Positions 28,301 to 36,845 of a stretch of 64,000 nt of DNA are shown piece by piece. A program made the translations under genes and the position numbers. The notes beneath the pieces are model-generated. The model was not told the DNA's origin, did not search any database, and saw only the letters and a list, made by a program, of their open reading frames with translations. The DNA lies in contig NZ_QJGZ01000039.1 of assembly GCF_003254585.1 (NCBI RefSeq), forward strand, positions 310,001 through 374,000, read 5' to 3'. Within the stretch, counting starts at the first letter, position 1, and each line of letters opens with the position of its first letter. This stretch comes from Flavobacterium sharifuzzamanii (GTDB lineage Bacteria > Bacteroidota > Bacteroidia > Flavobacteriales > Flavobacteriaceae).

Positions 28301-31300
28301 GATTTACTGTTATACTACCTGTAGCTGTAATAGTTCCGCATCCGCCTGTCAAAGTAACCGTATAGTTATACGGACTTGCCTGACTTGCCGTTGGAGTTCC
28401 GCTTATCGTCACTACATTTCCTGACCAGCTTCCTGTAACTCCTGCAGGAAGACCTGAAAATGTCGCTCCCGTTGCACCTGTTGTGTTATACTTAATATCT
28501 GTGATTGCAGTACTAATACATACAGTCTGTGCATTTGTTCCAGCAGCTGAAGTTAATGAGACAGTATTGTTTGGATTAACAGTAACAGTCAATGTAAAAG
28601 GTACACCTGAACAACTTCCTGTAATTGGAGTAACGGTATAAGTTGCTGTTTGAGCTGTAGATGTGCTATTTGTTAATGTTCCTGTTATAGAAGATGCCGC
28701 AACCGTATTTGCTGCCCCACCAGTTAAACCTCCAGTAACGGTTGGTACTGTCCATGTATATTTTGTATTAGCTGGAATTGTTCCATTTGTACCGTTTGTT
28801 GGTGTCTCAGAAAAAGCAACTCCTGTACATGCATTACTTATCATTGGAGTAATTGTTGCTGATGTTACATCTACCGTTACAGTAGAGGAAGTAACTGTAG
28901 CGTTTCCTCCACAACTTATTTTTGCTCGATAATATGTTTTTACTGTTTGAGAAGTAGAAAATGTAGATTTTGAACCTGTCGTATCTAGAAAATTAATTGA
29001 CACATCATCTATACTATGTCTATCATTTTCACCTCCTGTACGTGCAGAAAATTTGAATTTCCATAAAGATTTATCAGCTGTACCATAGCCTGGTAAGAAA
29101 AGCTCTGAAACAACAGTCGTTCCCCCAATTACCAGAGATAATTTTGCATTAGCATCTACTCTTAAAACTAAATTTTGATAAGATGAATTTCTCAATGGGA
29201 TCACATTAATAGCAGAAGTAAAATACATTACGTTATTATACAAAACTCTAACACGACTTCCTCCATTTAAACCTTCATTATCATAAGTATCTAATTGAAT
29301 AATAATACCATTACCTTCACCATTTTCTCCTCCGCCCGCTCCAGCAAAAACATTATTCCCATAACTAAAACTCATACCATCAGCTCCTTTACCTCCTGTT
29401 GTTGTATCCCAAATTCTAAATTTAAAAGCTGCTGTAAAGGCATTTATATTAGCATTTGGAGACTTGTTTATAAAGAATCCACTATTATGACCTGCTTGAG
29501 TTGTACCAGTTAAAACTAACTCACCGCTTCCATTTATTAAACAATCATCACCAGACAGAACTATAATCCCATCTGAACTTGAACTGTTTGGAGATTGAGG
29601 AGTAGAAAAATCACTAGAGAAAAAATTTATTGTTGTCGGAGTTGTATTTGACCAATTAGTTCCGTCTGTAGACTTTTCCCAAACATAAGTCGAACCATCA
29701 ATAAAAGTACTTCCTAAAGACAATACAAAAGGCTCGTTAGGACATACCGATGGTAATGATGAAACAGTAGTACTAGAAGTTGGATTTCCAGAACAAGAAT
29801 TCAAAACGGTAACAGTATATTCCTCAATTTGCCCTGCACTATTGTTTGCAACACATGGGCTACTAGAAGAATCGTCCATTCTTCCTACAATCCTCATCTT
29901 AATATTTCCCGCAACAGCTCCTGTAGGAACTGTTAAATAAACAGATGCTGCTTTACCATCTGCCCCTGTTGAATTATAAATCGTTCCTATTGGAAAACTT
30001 TCACCAGAATCTGTAAAAACTCCATTATTATTCCAATCAAAGTAGGCCATATAATAGCCATTTGTGTAACCAGTCGTATTTCCTTTTACAGTCAAAGCAT
30101 ACTTCTCTCCTTTAACAAGTGTTGTAGGAGTGTCAGCAGTAAAATCCTCATACGTTAAACCTGTAGTAAGATTAGGGCTAGTTTTGTCCAAGGTATTTAA
30201 CATTACCTCAGTAATCGGATTGACGCTTGTAAAATAAGCACATGTAACATTCAATATTCCTGTTGCTGAATTACCAAAGTAAGTATTGTTTTTATTGAAT
30301 GCTGAAGAAGCTGTACTCCCCCAAGAAGAAGCTGTAGGTGCATTTGTTCCACCATATGTTAGAGAAACAGCAGTATGATTTTGAGTGCCTAAATTTGCAT
30401 TAACATTAGTATTAATAACCAAAGCATTCGCAATAATAGTTCCTGCGGTAAAGCTTTTTGTGCCACTTCCGGCTAGTGTTAAATTATAGAAATTTGAAAC
30501 ATTAAAAGATTGTGCTCCAGATTTGTTAAATGTAACTGTTGCTGTTCCTGGATTAAATGTTCCTGTATTCGTAAAGTTTCCTGCAATTGTAAGGTTGTTA
30601 GTTCCTGATGTTAAGCCTCCCCCTGTAATTGATAAATTTCCATTTATTGTCAATCCTGTTCCTAATGTAGTAGTTCCTGAGCTAACGGTTAGATTGTTGA
30701 ATGTTGTAAATAATGTTGATGGCAAATTATTCGTAGCACTCATTATTACTGTCCCTGCTCCTGGACTCCAACTATTTCCTGATACTGTCGTTACAGCAAT
30801 TCCACCACCGATGTTCATTGTACCTCCTGCACCCATATCTATTATACCAGCGGCTCTTGTTCCACCATTTGGATTTCCTACATTTAAACTACCAGTATTA
30901 AAGACTGAACCACTTGAAAAAGTTATTGTACCTGTTCTAGCTGTAGATCCATTTCCTCCAAATGTAGAATTTCCAGAAACTGTTAATGTATAGGCACCAT
31001 TAAAATCAATCGCTCCATAATCATTACCACCATCTATTCCAGGGCTTCCCACTTGTAATGTCGCACAAGCAGAATTAGTATTAATGGTTACAGTATAACC
31101 CCTTTCAATAATAACAATATCTCCTGCAACAGGGAACGTTCCAGCTGGCACCTGACTTCCCCCACTATTATATGACCAAGTTGATCGAGCATTCCAATTG
31201 CCTGATCTCCTAGAAAAAAATGTATCTGCATTAGCAGAAGAAATCACAAAAAACATCCCAACACAAAGCAATCCTAAATTGGGTGTGCTTAATCTTTTGG

Positions 31301-31355
31301 GAAAAGATTTAGAGGAAATAAAAAATAAAAACGAGTAAAGTAATTTTCTCACCAT
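25335..31355 (-). CDS. Giant surface protein: GEVED, lectin-like and PKD-like domains, T9SS type C signal
   Basis: The 2006-aa secreted protein has an extended leader of about 44 residues ending SSANA before DTFFSRRSGNW. The N-terminal 350 residues are a beta-solenoid-like region rich in GNLTI/GTGLT turns. A GEVED domain (about 435-515; MAYFDWNNNGVFTDSGESF and QIEEYTV) follows. An L-type-lectin/laminin-G-like domain spans about 570-790 (GADGMSFSYGN, IIIQLDTYDNEG), then several PKD/Ig-like repeats (two copies of a TISGTPT block) with a fibronectin-III-like segment near 1120-1195. From about 1455 is the type C module. The lectin-like domain suggests glycan binding, by family. It is divergent from recX with 285 bases between. 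Confidence 0.9.
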   Translation of the reverse strand: MVRKLLYSFLFFISSKSFPKRLSTPNLGLLCVGMFFVISSANADTFFSRRSGNWNARSTWSYNSGGSQVPAGTFPVAGDIVIIERGYTVTINTNSACATLQVGSPGIDGGNDYGAIDFNGAYTLTVSGNSTFGGNGSTARTGTITFSSGSVFNTGSLNVGNPNGGTRAAGIIDMGAGGTMNIGGGIAVTTVSGNSWSPGAGTVIMSATNNLPSTLFTTFNNLTVSSGTTTLGTGLTINGNLSITGGGLTSGTNNLTIAGNFTNTGTFNPGTATVTFNKSGAQSFNVSNFYNLTLAGSGTKSFTAGTIIANALVINTNVNANLGTQNHTAVSLTYGGTNAPTASSWGSTASSAFNKNNTYFGNSATGILNVTCAYFTSVNPITEVMLNTLDKTSPNLTTGLTYEDFTADTPTTLVKGEKYALTVKGNTTGYTNGYYMAYFDWNNNGVFTDSGESFPIGTIYNSTGADGKAASVYLTVPTGAVAGNIKMRIVGRMDDSSSSPCVANNSAGQIEEYTVTVLNSCSGNPTSSTTVSSLPSVCPNEPFVLSLGSTFIDGSTYVWEKSTDGTNWSNTTPTTINFFSSDFSTPQSPNSSSSDGIIVLSGDDCLINGSGELVLTGTTQAGHNSGFFINKSPNANINAFTAAFKFRIWDTTTGGKGADGMSFSYGNNVFAGAGGGENGEGNGIIIQLDTYDNEGLNGGSRVRVLYNNVMYFTSAINVIPLRNSSYQNLVLRVDANAKLSLVIGGTTVVSELFLPGYGTADKSLWKFKFSARTGGENDRHSIDDVSINFLDTTGSKSTFSTSQTVKTYYRAKISCGGNATVTSSTVTVDVTSATITPMISNACTGVAFSETPTNGTNGTIPANTKYTWTVPTVTGGLTGGAANTVAASSITGTLTNSTSTAQTATYTVTPITGSCSGVPFTLTVTVNPNNTVSLTSAAGTNAQTVCISTAITDIKYNTTGATGATFSGLPAGVTGSWSGNVVTISGTPTASQASPYNYTVTLTGGCGTITATGSITVNPTSVGGTVSGSISGCTASSGTTFTLTGNVGSVVQWESSTDNFNTAGTPIGNTTTSLTVSNVNVTTYYRALVKSGSCSSVYSSIGSITTGKVTAALSTLIVCNGFTANWNKVTGASKYLLDVSTSNTFSSFVTGFNGKDVGDVSSFVVTGLLPSATYYYRVYPLYSCGVYAVASNVVSVTTAALPTVATIGGGSSSVCIGATTPAFTNSTGGGTWSITNVTGNASITSAGIVTGVASGTVTVVYTVTNGGCSNSSTQTLTVNPNNTVSLSSAAGTDSQTVCANTAISDIKYTTTGATGATFSGLPSGVTGGWSGNVVTISGTPTTEVGSPFNYTVTLTNGCGNISTTGTIAVKQAPIAPSITKNNDVSCGSFGSITLTGLSGNWTINQTGTTTLPRSFSGTTSTLPIQDLVVGTYYFTVTNDLNCTSSTATVTINDISSNTTWNGSGWSNGEPDGSKSVTISSVVPNQPFSAAKPNITACSLNINVPNGTTDPNVIIPSEMTLTITNGISSNGKLIFESGSSLLQGANAVNTGSISYKRKVSLRRYDVVYWGSPVTNGSFTMHDFSPNTLWDKYHYWNPTNQKWVLSNNGIDVMKIGKGYSIRAPQYFDLVSPSVFDGTFVGIPNNGDWSVPVEHDKLNLIGNPYPSPINAAKLMLENKDHIGSLYFWTHNQPPQVEPGTNTFKYLSSDFVIYNGTGSVRVSGEIVSGADEFNGFIGAGQAFFTNAPPTATVIKFNNGLREGSSKNTQFYKTDKTSEVEKNRLWLNIANSQGAFKQILIGYIEGATNGNDALYDATTMGSNSYIDFYSINESKKLIVQGRALPFDNTEVIPLGYRSGVDDKGDRNFTISIDHADGFFNTQAVYLEDKVTGKVTDLRKENYTFFSAGETNTTRFSLRYTNKTLGTGEFENLENTVLVSVKDKTVNITSSKETIKEVNVYNIGAQLLYSNSKVNASDLQIKNLHSTDQVLLVKITLENGHTFTKKAIFSNL

Positions 31356-31640
31356 ATGTTAGTAGGTATTTGTTTTAAATTTGTTTTTGGTTTGCTAAAA
31401 AGCAAAAAATGGCAATCTATTTTCAAAAAAAAATAAATATTCATTTGGGTATTTTAATGGAAACTAAATGTTAAATTCTTGATTTTTACCAGAATATGAA
31501 AACTGTTAAAATTCCGTACAAAAATATTTAAATTAGCCTAATACACAAGGTTATAATTTATTTCTTTTTATAATATATTAACAATTTTTAGAATTGTTTT
31601 ACAACTAATTGACTATAACCTGATTTAAACGTTAAAATGC

Positions 31641-32123
31641 ATGAAAAAGCCGACAAACAGCACTTATACCATCAAAGAAGCTTTACAAAAGCTAGAGCAT
31701 TTTTGTGCCTATCAAGAGCGCTGTCATGATGAAGTAGTTTCAAAATTATATGACCTAAAAATGACTCGTGACGAGATTGACAGTATTGTCGTACAGCTCA
31801 TTGAAGGGAATTTTCTAAACGAAACTCGTTTTGCATGCAGCTTCGCCAGAGGCAAACACAGAATCAAGCATTGGGGAAAAATTAGAATCACAAATGAACT
31901 TAAAGCAAGAAACATTTCATCAACAAATATTACTTTGGCTTTAAAAGAAATTTCTTCTGAGGAATATTTCGAAACTTTCGAAAACCTAGCCGAAAGAGGT
32001 TGGAATAGCATCTCTGAAACCAACCAACTTAAAAAACGCAAAAAGTTCTGTGACTATATGTTGCGAAGAGGTTATGAAAGCAATCTAGTTTACGAAAAAG
32101 TTAAAGAACTAGAAGAAAACTAA
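31641..32123 (+). CDS. recX: RecX-family regulatory protein
   Basis: RecX binds RecA filaments and limits strand exchange. The 160-aa protein has the three-helix repeats of the family; LEHFCAYQERCHDEVVSKLYD and LIEGNFLNETRFACSFARGKHRIKHWGK are the first and second repeats, the latter with the conserved family residues. The third, C-terminal repeat includes KKFCDYMLRRGYESNLV. The start ATG at 31641 keeps the usual length; an ATG four bases earlier is in another frame. recA is not in this window. It is alone, between two giant surface-protein genes, with more than 280 bases of free sequence on each side. Confidence 0.9.
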   Translation: MKKPTNSTYTIKEALQKLEHFCAYQERCHDEVVSKLYDLKMTRDEIDSIVVQLIEGNFLNETRFACSFARGKHRIKHWGKIRITNELKARNISSTNITLALKEISSEEYFETFENLAERGWNSISETNQLKKRKKFCDYMLRRGYESNLVYEKVKELEEN

Positions 32124-32391
32124 ATTCCCTTTTATCTTAAAAAAGAGCCCTTTTTTATCCTTTGCAAACCATTTCGATTTTTGTCCAAAAATCATCAAAA
32201 ATTACTCCATAAATCAAACAGCTTTTGGTTATAAAATATTCCATTTTTTCGGAATTTATAACTAACTAGACGTTTTTCACTCTAAAACTTCAAAAAACAG
32301 TCTCCAAAAAATAAATTTAACACAATTATTCCTGCAAAAAAACTAAGCCTTTTATAAGAATATTTGTCTAAGATTAAAATTTTAAATGTGC

Positions 32392-32419
32392 TTCATCGAG
32401 TATTTTTTTAGTTCATCGA
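32392..32419. promoter_or_regulatory. Paired TTCATCGA site, possible operator
   Basis: TTCATCGA begins at 32392 and again at 32412, a 20-base spacing. The ATCGA core and the spacing are the same as for the paired site at 21079-21112 upstream of the 2287-aa paralogue, suggesting a common regulator. It lies 111-138 bases before the start codon. Confidence 0.35.
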
Positions 32420-32450
32420 TTATATCGGGGTTCTCAAAACCGCGCCATAA

Positions 32451-32477
32451 TTGGGCTCGTAAATGTATATACCTTTG
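32451..32477 (+). promoter_or_regulatory. Promoter of the 1421-aa gene
   Basis: TTG at 32451-32453 and TACCTTTG at 32470-32477, 16 bases apart, match the Bacteroidota -33/-7 pattern with slightly short spacing. The predicted leader is about 45 bases. Confidence 0.5.
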
Positions 32478-32529
32478 TTTGATTAAGAAGTCCTATACCA
32501 GCATAACAAATTGATAAAAAACATTTAAC

Positions 32530-35500
32530 ATGAAAAAAACTCTACTTTTATTCTTATTATTGCCTTTTTTTGGATTTGCTCAAACTGCTTTAATAAAATG
32601 GGACGCAGCAAATTCTGGCAATAGATTTGCTCCTGTTCCAATAGGAACAATTAACGGTTCTGATTTATCAGCAACTGTGACTAATGTATATACCTCTAAC
32701 AATGCAGCAAACACTTTTTTTGCCAGTAGTGGCTGGCCGACACCTCAAACCAAAGGTGGCCAATATGATCTGACAAAATATGTACAATTTGCTCTGGGAC
32801 CTAAAACAGGAAATAAGGTGAATTTAAGCACATTCGTTTTTGAATGTAAATCTCCAGGTTCTCAAAAATATACAATTAAATATTCCAAACAATCCGATTT
32901 CTCATCTGGTGTTTATAATCTTCTTACAGCAACATCAGTTTCGAGTGATTGGATACAATACACATTGAATTTTTCTGAAGAAATAAACCCTGTTCTACCT
33001 ACTGAAAAAGTTTATGTTAGAATTTATGCTTATTACACTAATAACGACTTCCAAATCAGAACCGGAAGCGGAAATATTGTACCTACCATCAATGGTGAAG
33101 TATTAAGCTTTGATGCAACTAAAATATTAGCTATCAATGATTACGTTACCACTAGAAAAGATGTAGCTATTAATATAAATCCGTTAAACAATGACGTAAA
33201 CAAAGCCAACGTAAACACTTTAGTTATTTCTACACCTCCATCTGCTGCCGAAGGAACTGCGATACTTAATCCTGATAAAACTATAACTTTTAATCCTGCT
33301 GCAGGATTTATTGGCACTTCTGTTTTCAACTACACCATCTCAAATGCAACGGAAACATCTACAGGAACCATAAAAGTAACAGTAAATCAAGACACAACAG
33401 ACTTTCTATCGCTTTGGGATGGAGCCGATGACACATTTAATCCCGTAACCAAACAATATGTAGACCCAAACTCTCCAATTACAAAGGCGGGCACTAACAT
33501 AACTTTAGATTATATATATCAAAACCAAAATAATGCATTTTTTCAAACTAACGGCTGGCCTACTCCTTCTAATAACCCTAATGTTGTAAATACAGCAGAC
33601 GAAACTAAGTATATTCAATTTAAAATCGCACCCGATTCTAAACACAAATTAAATCTTAAACAATTTAATTTTACTTACAGAGGAAAGAATCAAAAGTTTC
33701 TTGTAAAATATTCTAAGAATCCAGATTTTACAAGTGGTGCTCAGACATTAATACCAGAGAGTAATGCTGCCTCATCATGGACGCCGTTAACTAATAATAT
33801 CGCATCAGGCCTAAACACCTTATTGCCTGGAGAAACCCTGTACATTAGATTTTATGTTTATGCTAGCAACAATACTTTTGAAATTAAAAATGGCAATGGA
33901 AGTCCAGAAGGTCCAGTAATCACTGGAACAATCGAAGATGTTTTTACCTTAACAGCAAAGAATGATATCGTTTCAACTCCATCAAATCAGGCCGTAACCA
34001 TTCCTATTTTAGATAATGATGTTATTGGTGGCTATCCTCTAGAAGCCATAACGGTAACACAACCTAGTAATGGTATTGTAACTGTAAACGGCCTTAACAA
34101 TGTAACCTTTACACCAGCAGCAAATTTTACTGGATCTGCAACATTTACATACACTCTTAAGAATACTAATTCTAATTATTCTTCTGCTACTGTAACTGTT
34201 AATGCTACAGCACCTGTTTGTAATCCAGGTGACCAAATTAAATACGGAGATAATAAATGGATAGGATATGTGTATAAAACAACAACTTTGCCACCAACTG
34301 GCAGTCCTGCAGATCCAAATCCTGCAACGCCTACGACTATTCCGATTTCAAACATGACTTATATTGGACAAGTTGAAGAAAACAAACTATTTAATCGTGA
34401 TGTTGTACAAGGAACTATTACTGGGTTAAATCCGCAATTGTGTGAAACTCCTTCAGACTATTTCTTTGTTCGCTATAAAATGAAAGCCAAAGTTGATGTA
34501 ACGGGCACTTACAATATCACTGTTGGAGGTGACGATTATTATCGTTTGTATTTAACTACAGCTTCCGGAACTACCAAAATAATTGATCAATGGTCTGGTG
34601 TAAATTATTCTCAAAAAGCAGTAAATATGCAATTGACAGCTGGTGTAGACTATACTTTTGACTTAGAATATTACGAAAAAACAACCGATTCAAGAATACA
34701 GTTCTCTATGGGGTTAATAGCAGGAAGCAATACTGCGCCTTATCCATTTGGAGATAATTTATGGAAAGTTTACGGATTTACGACTGCAGATAGTGGTAAT
34801 AATTTTACAATTCCACAAGGAAGTTACGCTGGATATTATAGTGCAAATCCTGTAAATATTAATACAACAGATTCATTTGCTCTTGCAGAATCACCTTCTT
34901 TTGATACTGCTAAATCTGGCTGGCAAGGTGCTCCCGTTCCACAAGATTACTTCACTCTAGTTTACAAAAGACAAGGATTTCCTTGCGGAACTTACCAAAT
35001 ACAAATTACAAACTGCGATGACCAAGTACAAATTTTCATTGATGATGAAAATGCTACAACTCCAGTTTACACTTCGCCAGGAAACATTAATGATAATGCA
35101 CCTGTAAACAATGTATTAACCACTCCTAGAGTTTTAGGCAAAAATTCTAAAGTCGAAATTCGCTTAAAAGATTACAAACAAAGTTCAAGGCTGAATTTAA
35201 ATTTTATTAAAACCCAAACAGACTATAATGGTGTAGCTACTCCAAATGGAAGTTCGTTATTGATCAGTTCAAATACAGCATTAACTGCGGATCTTACAGT
35301 TTGCTCTTGTACAATAAACGACAAAGTTACTTTGACGGTTCCAAAAGACATAACTTTAACTGTTGATGAAGATATAAATGTTCTTGGAGAAGGAAAACTG
35401 CTGATTTTAGATGGAGGATCTTTGCTTCAAACTTCAACAGCCAAAAATATGCTTACGGGAAGTGCAAAAACTTTTGAAATACAAAGAACAACCAGCGTAG

Positions 35501-36795
35501 TTCGATACGACGTAACATACTGGTCATCGCCTGTAATTGGTTTGTCTATGCATGATTTATCTCCGCAAACTTTGTTTGACAAATATCATTATTGGAATGC
35601 AACTACCACAAAATGGGTTCCTAGCTACTATGGTGAAAAAATTATGGAAGCAGGATACGGATACAGTATTAGAGCACCACAAACATATGATCTGGCAATT
35701 CCAAGCAATTTTACTGCGAAATTCACAGGGGTACCAAATAATGGAAACATCCCAATTCAAATTGTAAGCGGAAAATTAAATTTATTAGGCAACCCTTACC
35801 CATCTGCTATTGATGCTGAAAAGTTCATTACAGACAATGGAGATGTTGGACCTTTATATTTCTGGTCACATAATACGCCACCTAAAAGAATTGAGGGAAC
35901 TAACACATTTACTTATGATAGTGCCGATTTTGCTGTTTTCACATTAATGGGACAAACACAGCCATCGCCAAAAGGACAAATTCCTAACGGTTATATTGCT
36001 GTTGGACAAGGATTTTTTACGCAACCAAATGTAAGCTCTATTTTATTTACAAACGAACAAAGAGTTAAAGCCAAAAACACCGCATTCTTTAAGACGATTG
36101 AAAAAACAAGTCAAATCGAAAAAAACCGCTTATGGCTAAACTTGACCAATTCAGATGGTGCCTTCAAGCAAATGCTTATTGGATATGCAACAGGAGCAAC
36201 CAATAATTTAGATTATAATTATGACGCCACAACAATGGGAAGCAACTCCTACATTGATTTTTATAGTATTAACGAAACTAAAAAACTAACCGTGCAAGGC
36301 CGTGCCTTACCTTTTGATAATTCTGATATTGTTCCTATTGGTTATAAAAGCACTGTTCAAGGCAATCTTACAATTTCTATTGATCATACTGACGGTTTCT
36401 TTGACACTCAGGCAGTTTATCTAGAAGACAAAACAACAGGTAGTATAACCGATTTACGTACTTCTAATTATACTTTTAAAACAGCCGTTGGAACCTTTAC
36501 AGATCGTTTTTTATTGCGTTATACAAATAAAACCTTAGGCACAGATGATTTTGAGAATGTAAAAGATGGGATTTTGGTTGCTGTAAAATCAAAAGCAATA
36601 AATGTTACTAGCGGAGCTGAAAACATTAAAGAAGTACAAATCTATACAATCGGTGGCCAAGCGCTTTATAGCAAAAATAAAATTGAGGCAAAAGAATTAA
36701 ATATTACAAACTTGCATTCTACCAATCAGGTTTTATTGGTAAAAGTAATGCTAGAAAATGATCATACGGTCACAAAGAAAATTATATTCAATTAA
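32530..36795 (+). CDS. Large surface protein: duplicated jelly-roll/Ig units, PA14-like domains, T9SS type C signal
   Basis: The 1421-aa protein has a short Sec signal (MKKTLLLFLLLPFFGFAQ). Residues about 20-285 and 295-565 are an internal duplication: each copy starts with a beta-sandwich (LIKWDAANSG or SLWDGADD; SSGWPTPQ or TNGWPTPS; IKYSKQSDFSSG or VKYSKNPDFTSG) and ends with a cadherin-like Ig domain (AINDYV... or AKNDIV...). Two PA14-like modules follow (about 570-740, GDDYYRLYL; and 745-900, CDDQVQIFIDD). From about 925 is the type C module (YWSSPV, LGNPYPSAID, LYFWSHN, GQGFF, DFYSINETKKLTVQGRA). PA14 domains often bind carbohydrates. It is the only one of the four paralogues on the plus strand. 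Confidence 0.9.
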   Translation: MKKTLLLFLLLPFFGFAQTALIKWDAANSGNRFAPVPIGTINGSDLSATVTNVYTSNNAANTFFASSGWPTPQTKGGQYDLTKYVQFALGPKTGNKVNLSTFVFECKSPGSQKYTIKYSKQSDFSSGVYNLLTATSVSSDWIQYTLNFSEEINPVLPTEKVYVRIYAYYTNNDFQIRTGSGNIVPTINGEVLSFDATKILAINDYVTTRKDVAININPLNNDVNKANVNTLVISTPPSAAEGTAILNPDKTITFNPAAGFIGTSVFNYTISNATETSTGTIKVTVNQDTTDFLSLWDGADDTFNPVTKQYVDPNSPITKAGTNITLDYIYQNQNNAFFQTNGWPTPSNNPNVVNTADETKYIQFKIAPDSKHKLNLKQFNFTYRGKNQKFLVKYSKNPDFTSGAQTLIPESNAASSWTPLTNNIASGLNTLLPGETLYIRFYVYASNNTFEIKNGNGSPEGPVITGTIEDVFTLTAKNDIVSTPSNQAVTIPILDNDVIGGYPLEAITVTQPSNGIVTVNGLNNVTFTPAANFTGSATFTYTLKNTNSNYSSATVTVNATAPVCNPGDQIKYGDNKWIGYVYKTTTLPPTGSPADPNPATPTTIPISNMTYIGQVEENKLFNRDVVQGTITGLNPQLCETPSDYFFVRYKMKAKVDVTGTYNITVGGDDYYRLYLTTASGTTKIIDQWSGVNYSQKAVNMQLTAGVDYTFDLEYYEKTTDSRIQFSMGLIAGSNTAPYPFGDNLWKVYGFTTADSGNNFTIPQGSYAGYYSANPVNINTTDSFALAESPSFDTAKSGWQGAPVPQDYFTLVYKRQGFPCGTYQIQITNCDDQVQIFIDDENATTPVYTSPGNINDNAPVNNVLTTPRVLGKNSKVEIRLKDYKQSSRLNLNFIKTQTDYNGVATPNGSSLLISSNTALTADLTVCSCTINDKVTLTVPKDITLTVDEDINVLGEGKLLILDGGSLLQTSTAKNMLTGSAKTFEIQRTTSVVRYDVTYWSSPVIGLSMHDLSPQTLFDKYHYWNATTTKWVPSYYGEKIMEAGYGYSIRAPQTYDLAIPSNFTAKFTGVPNNGNIPIQIVSGKLNLLGNPYPSAIDAEKFITDNGDVGPLYFWSHNTPPKRIEGTNTFTYDSADFAVFTLMGQTQPSPKGQIPNGYIAVGQGFFTQPNVSSILFTNEQRVKAKNTAFFKTIEKTSQIEKNRLWLNLTNSDGAFKQMLIGYATGATNNLDYNYDATTMGSNSYIDFYSINETKKLTVQGRALPFDNSDIVPIGYKSTVQGNLTISIDHTDGFFDTQAVYLEDKTTGSITDLRTSNYTFKTAVGTFTDRFLLRYTNKTLGTDDFENVKDGILVAVKSKAINVTSGAENIKEVQIYTIGGQALYSKNKIEAKELNITNLHSTNQVLLVKVMLENDHTVTKKIIFN

Positions 36796-36799
36796 TACC

Positions 36800-36824
36800 A
36801 AAACCCATCTTTATGATGGGTTTT
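36800..36824 (+). terminator. Terminator of the 1421-aa gene
   Basis: AAAACCCATC at 36800-36809 pairs perfectly with GATGGGTTTT at 36815-36824 around a five-base loop, followed by more T. It starts five bases after the stop. Confidence 0.9.
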
Positions 36825-36845
36825 TTATTTTCATTTTTTTTATAA

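Larger units (their letters stand above)
32124..32529. other. Intergenic region before the 1421-aa gene
   Basis: The 406 bases are AT-rich with no open reading frame or RNA gene that I can recognise. They hold a pair of TTCATCGA sites 20 bases apart (32392 and 32412) and a promoter-like TTG...TACCTTTG arrangement at 32451-32477. Confidence 0.65.

Noticed and set aside
28663..30993. Plus-strand open frames opposite the 2006-aa gene
   Set aside because: They lie wholly within a gene with clear domains, signal peptide and sorting module, and have low-complexity Val/Pro-rich translations typical of antisense frames.
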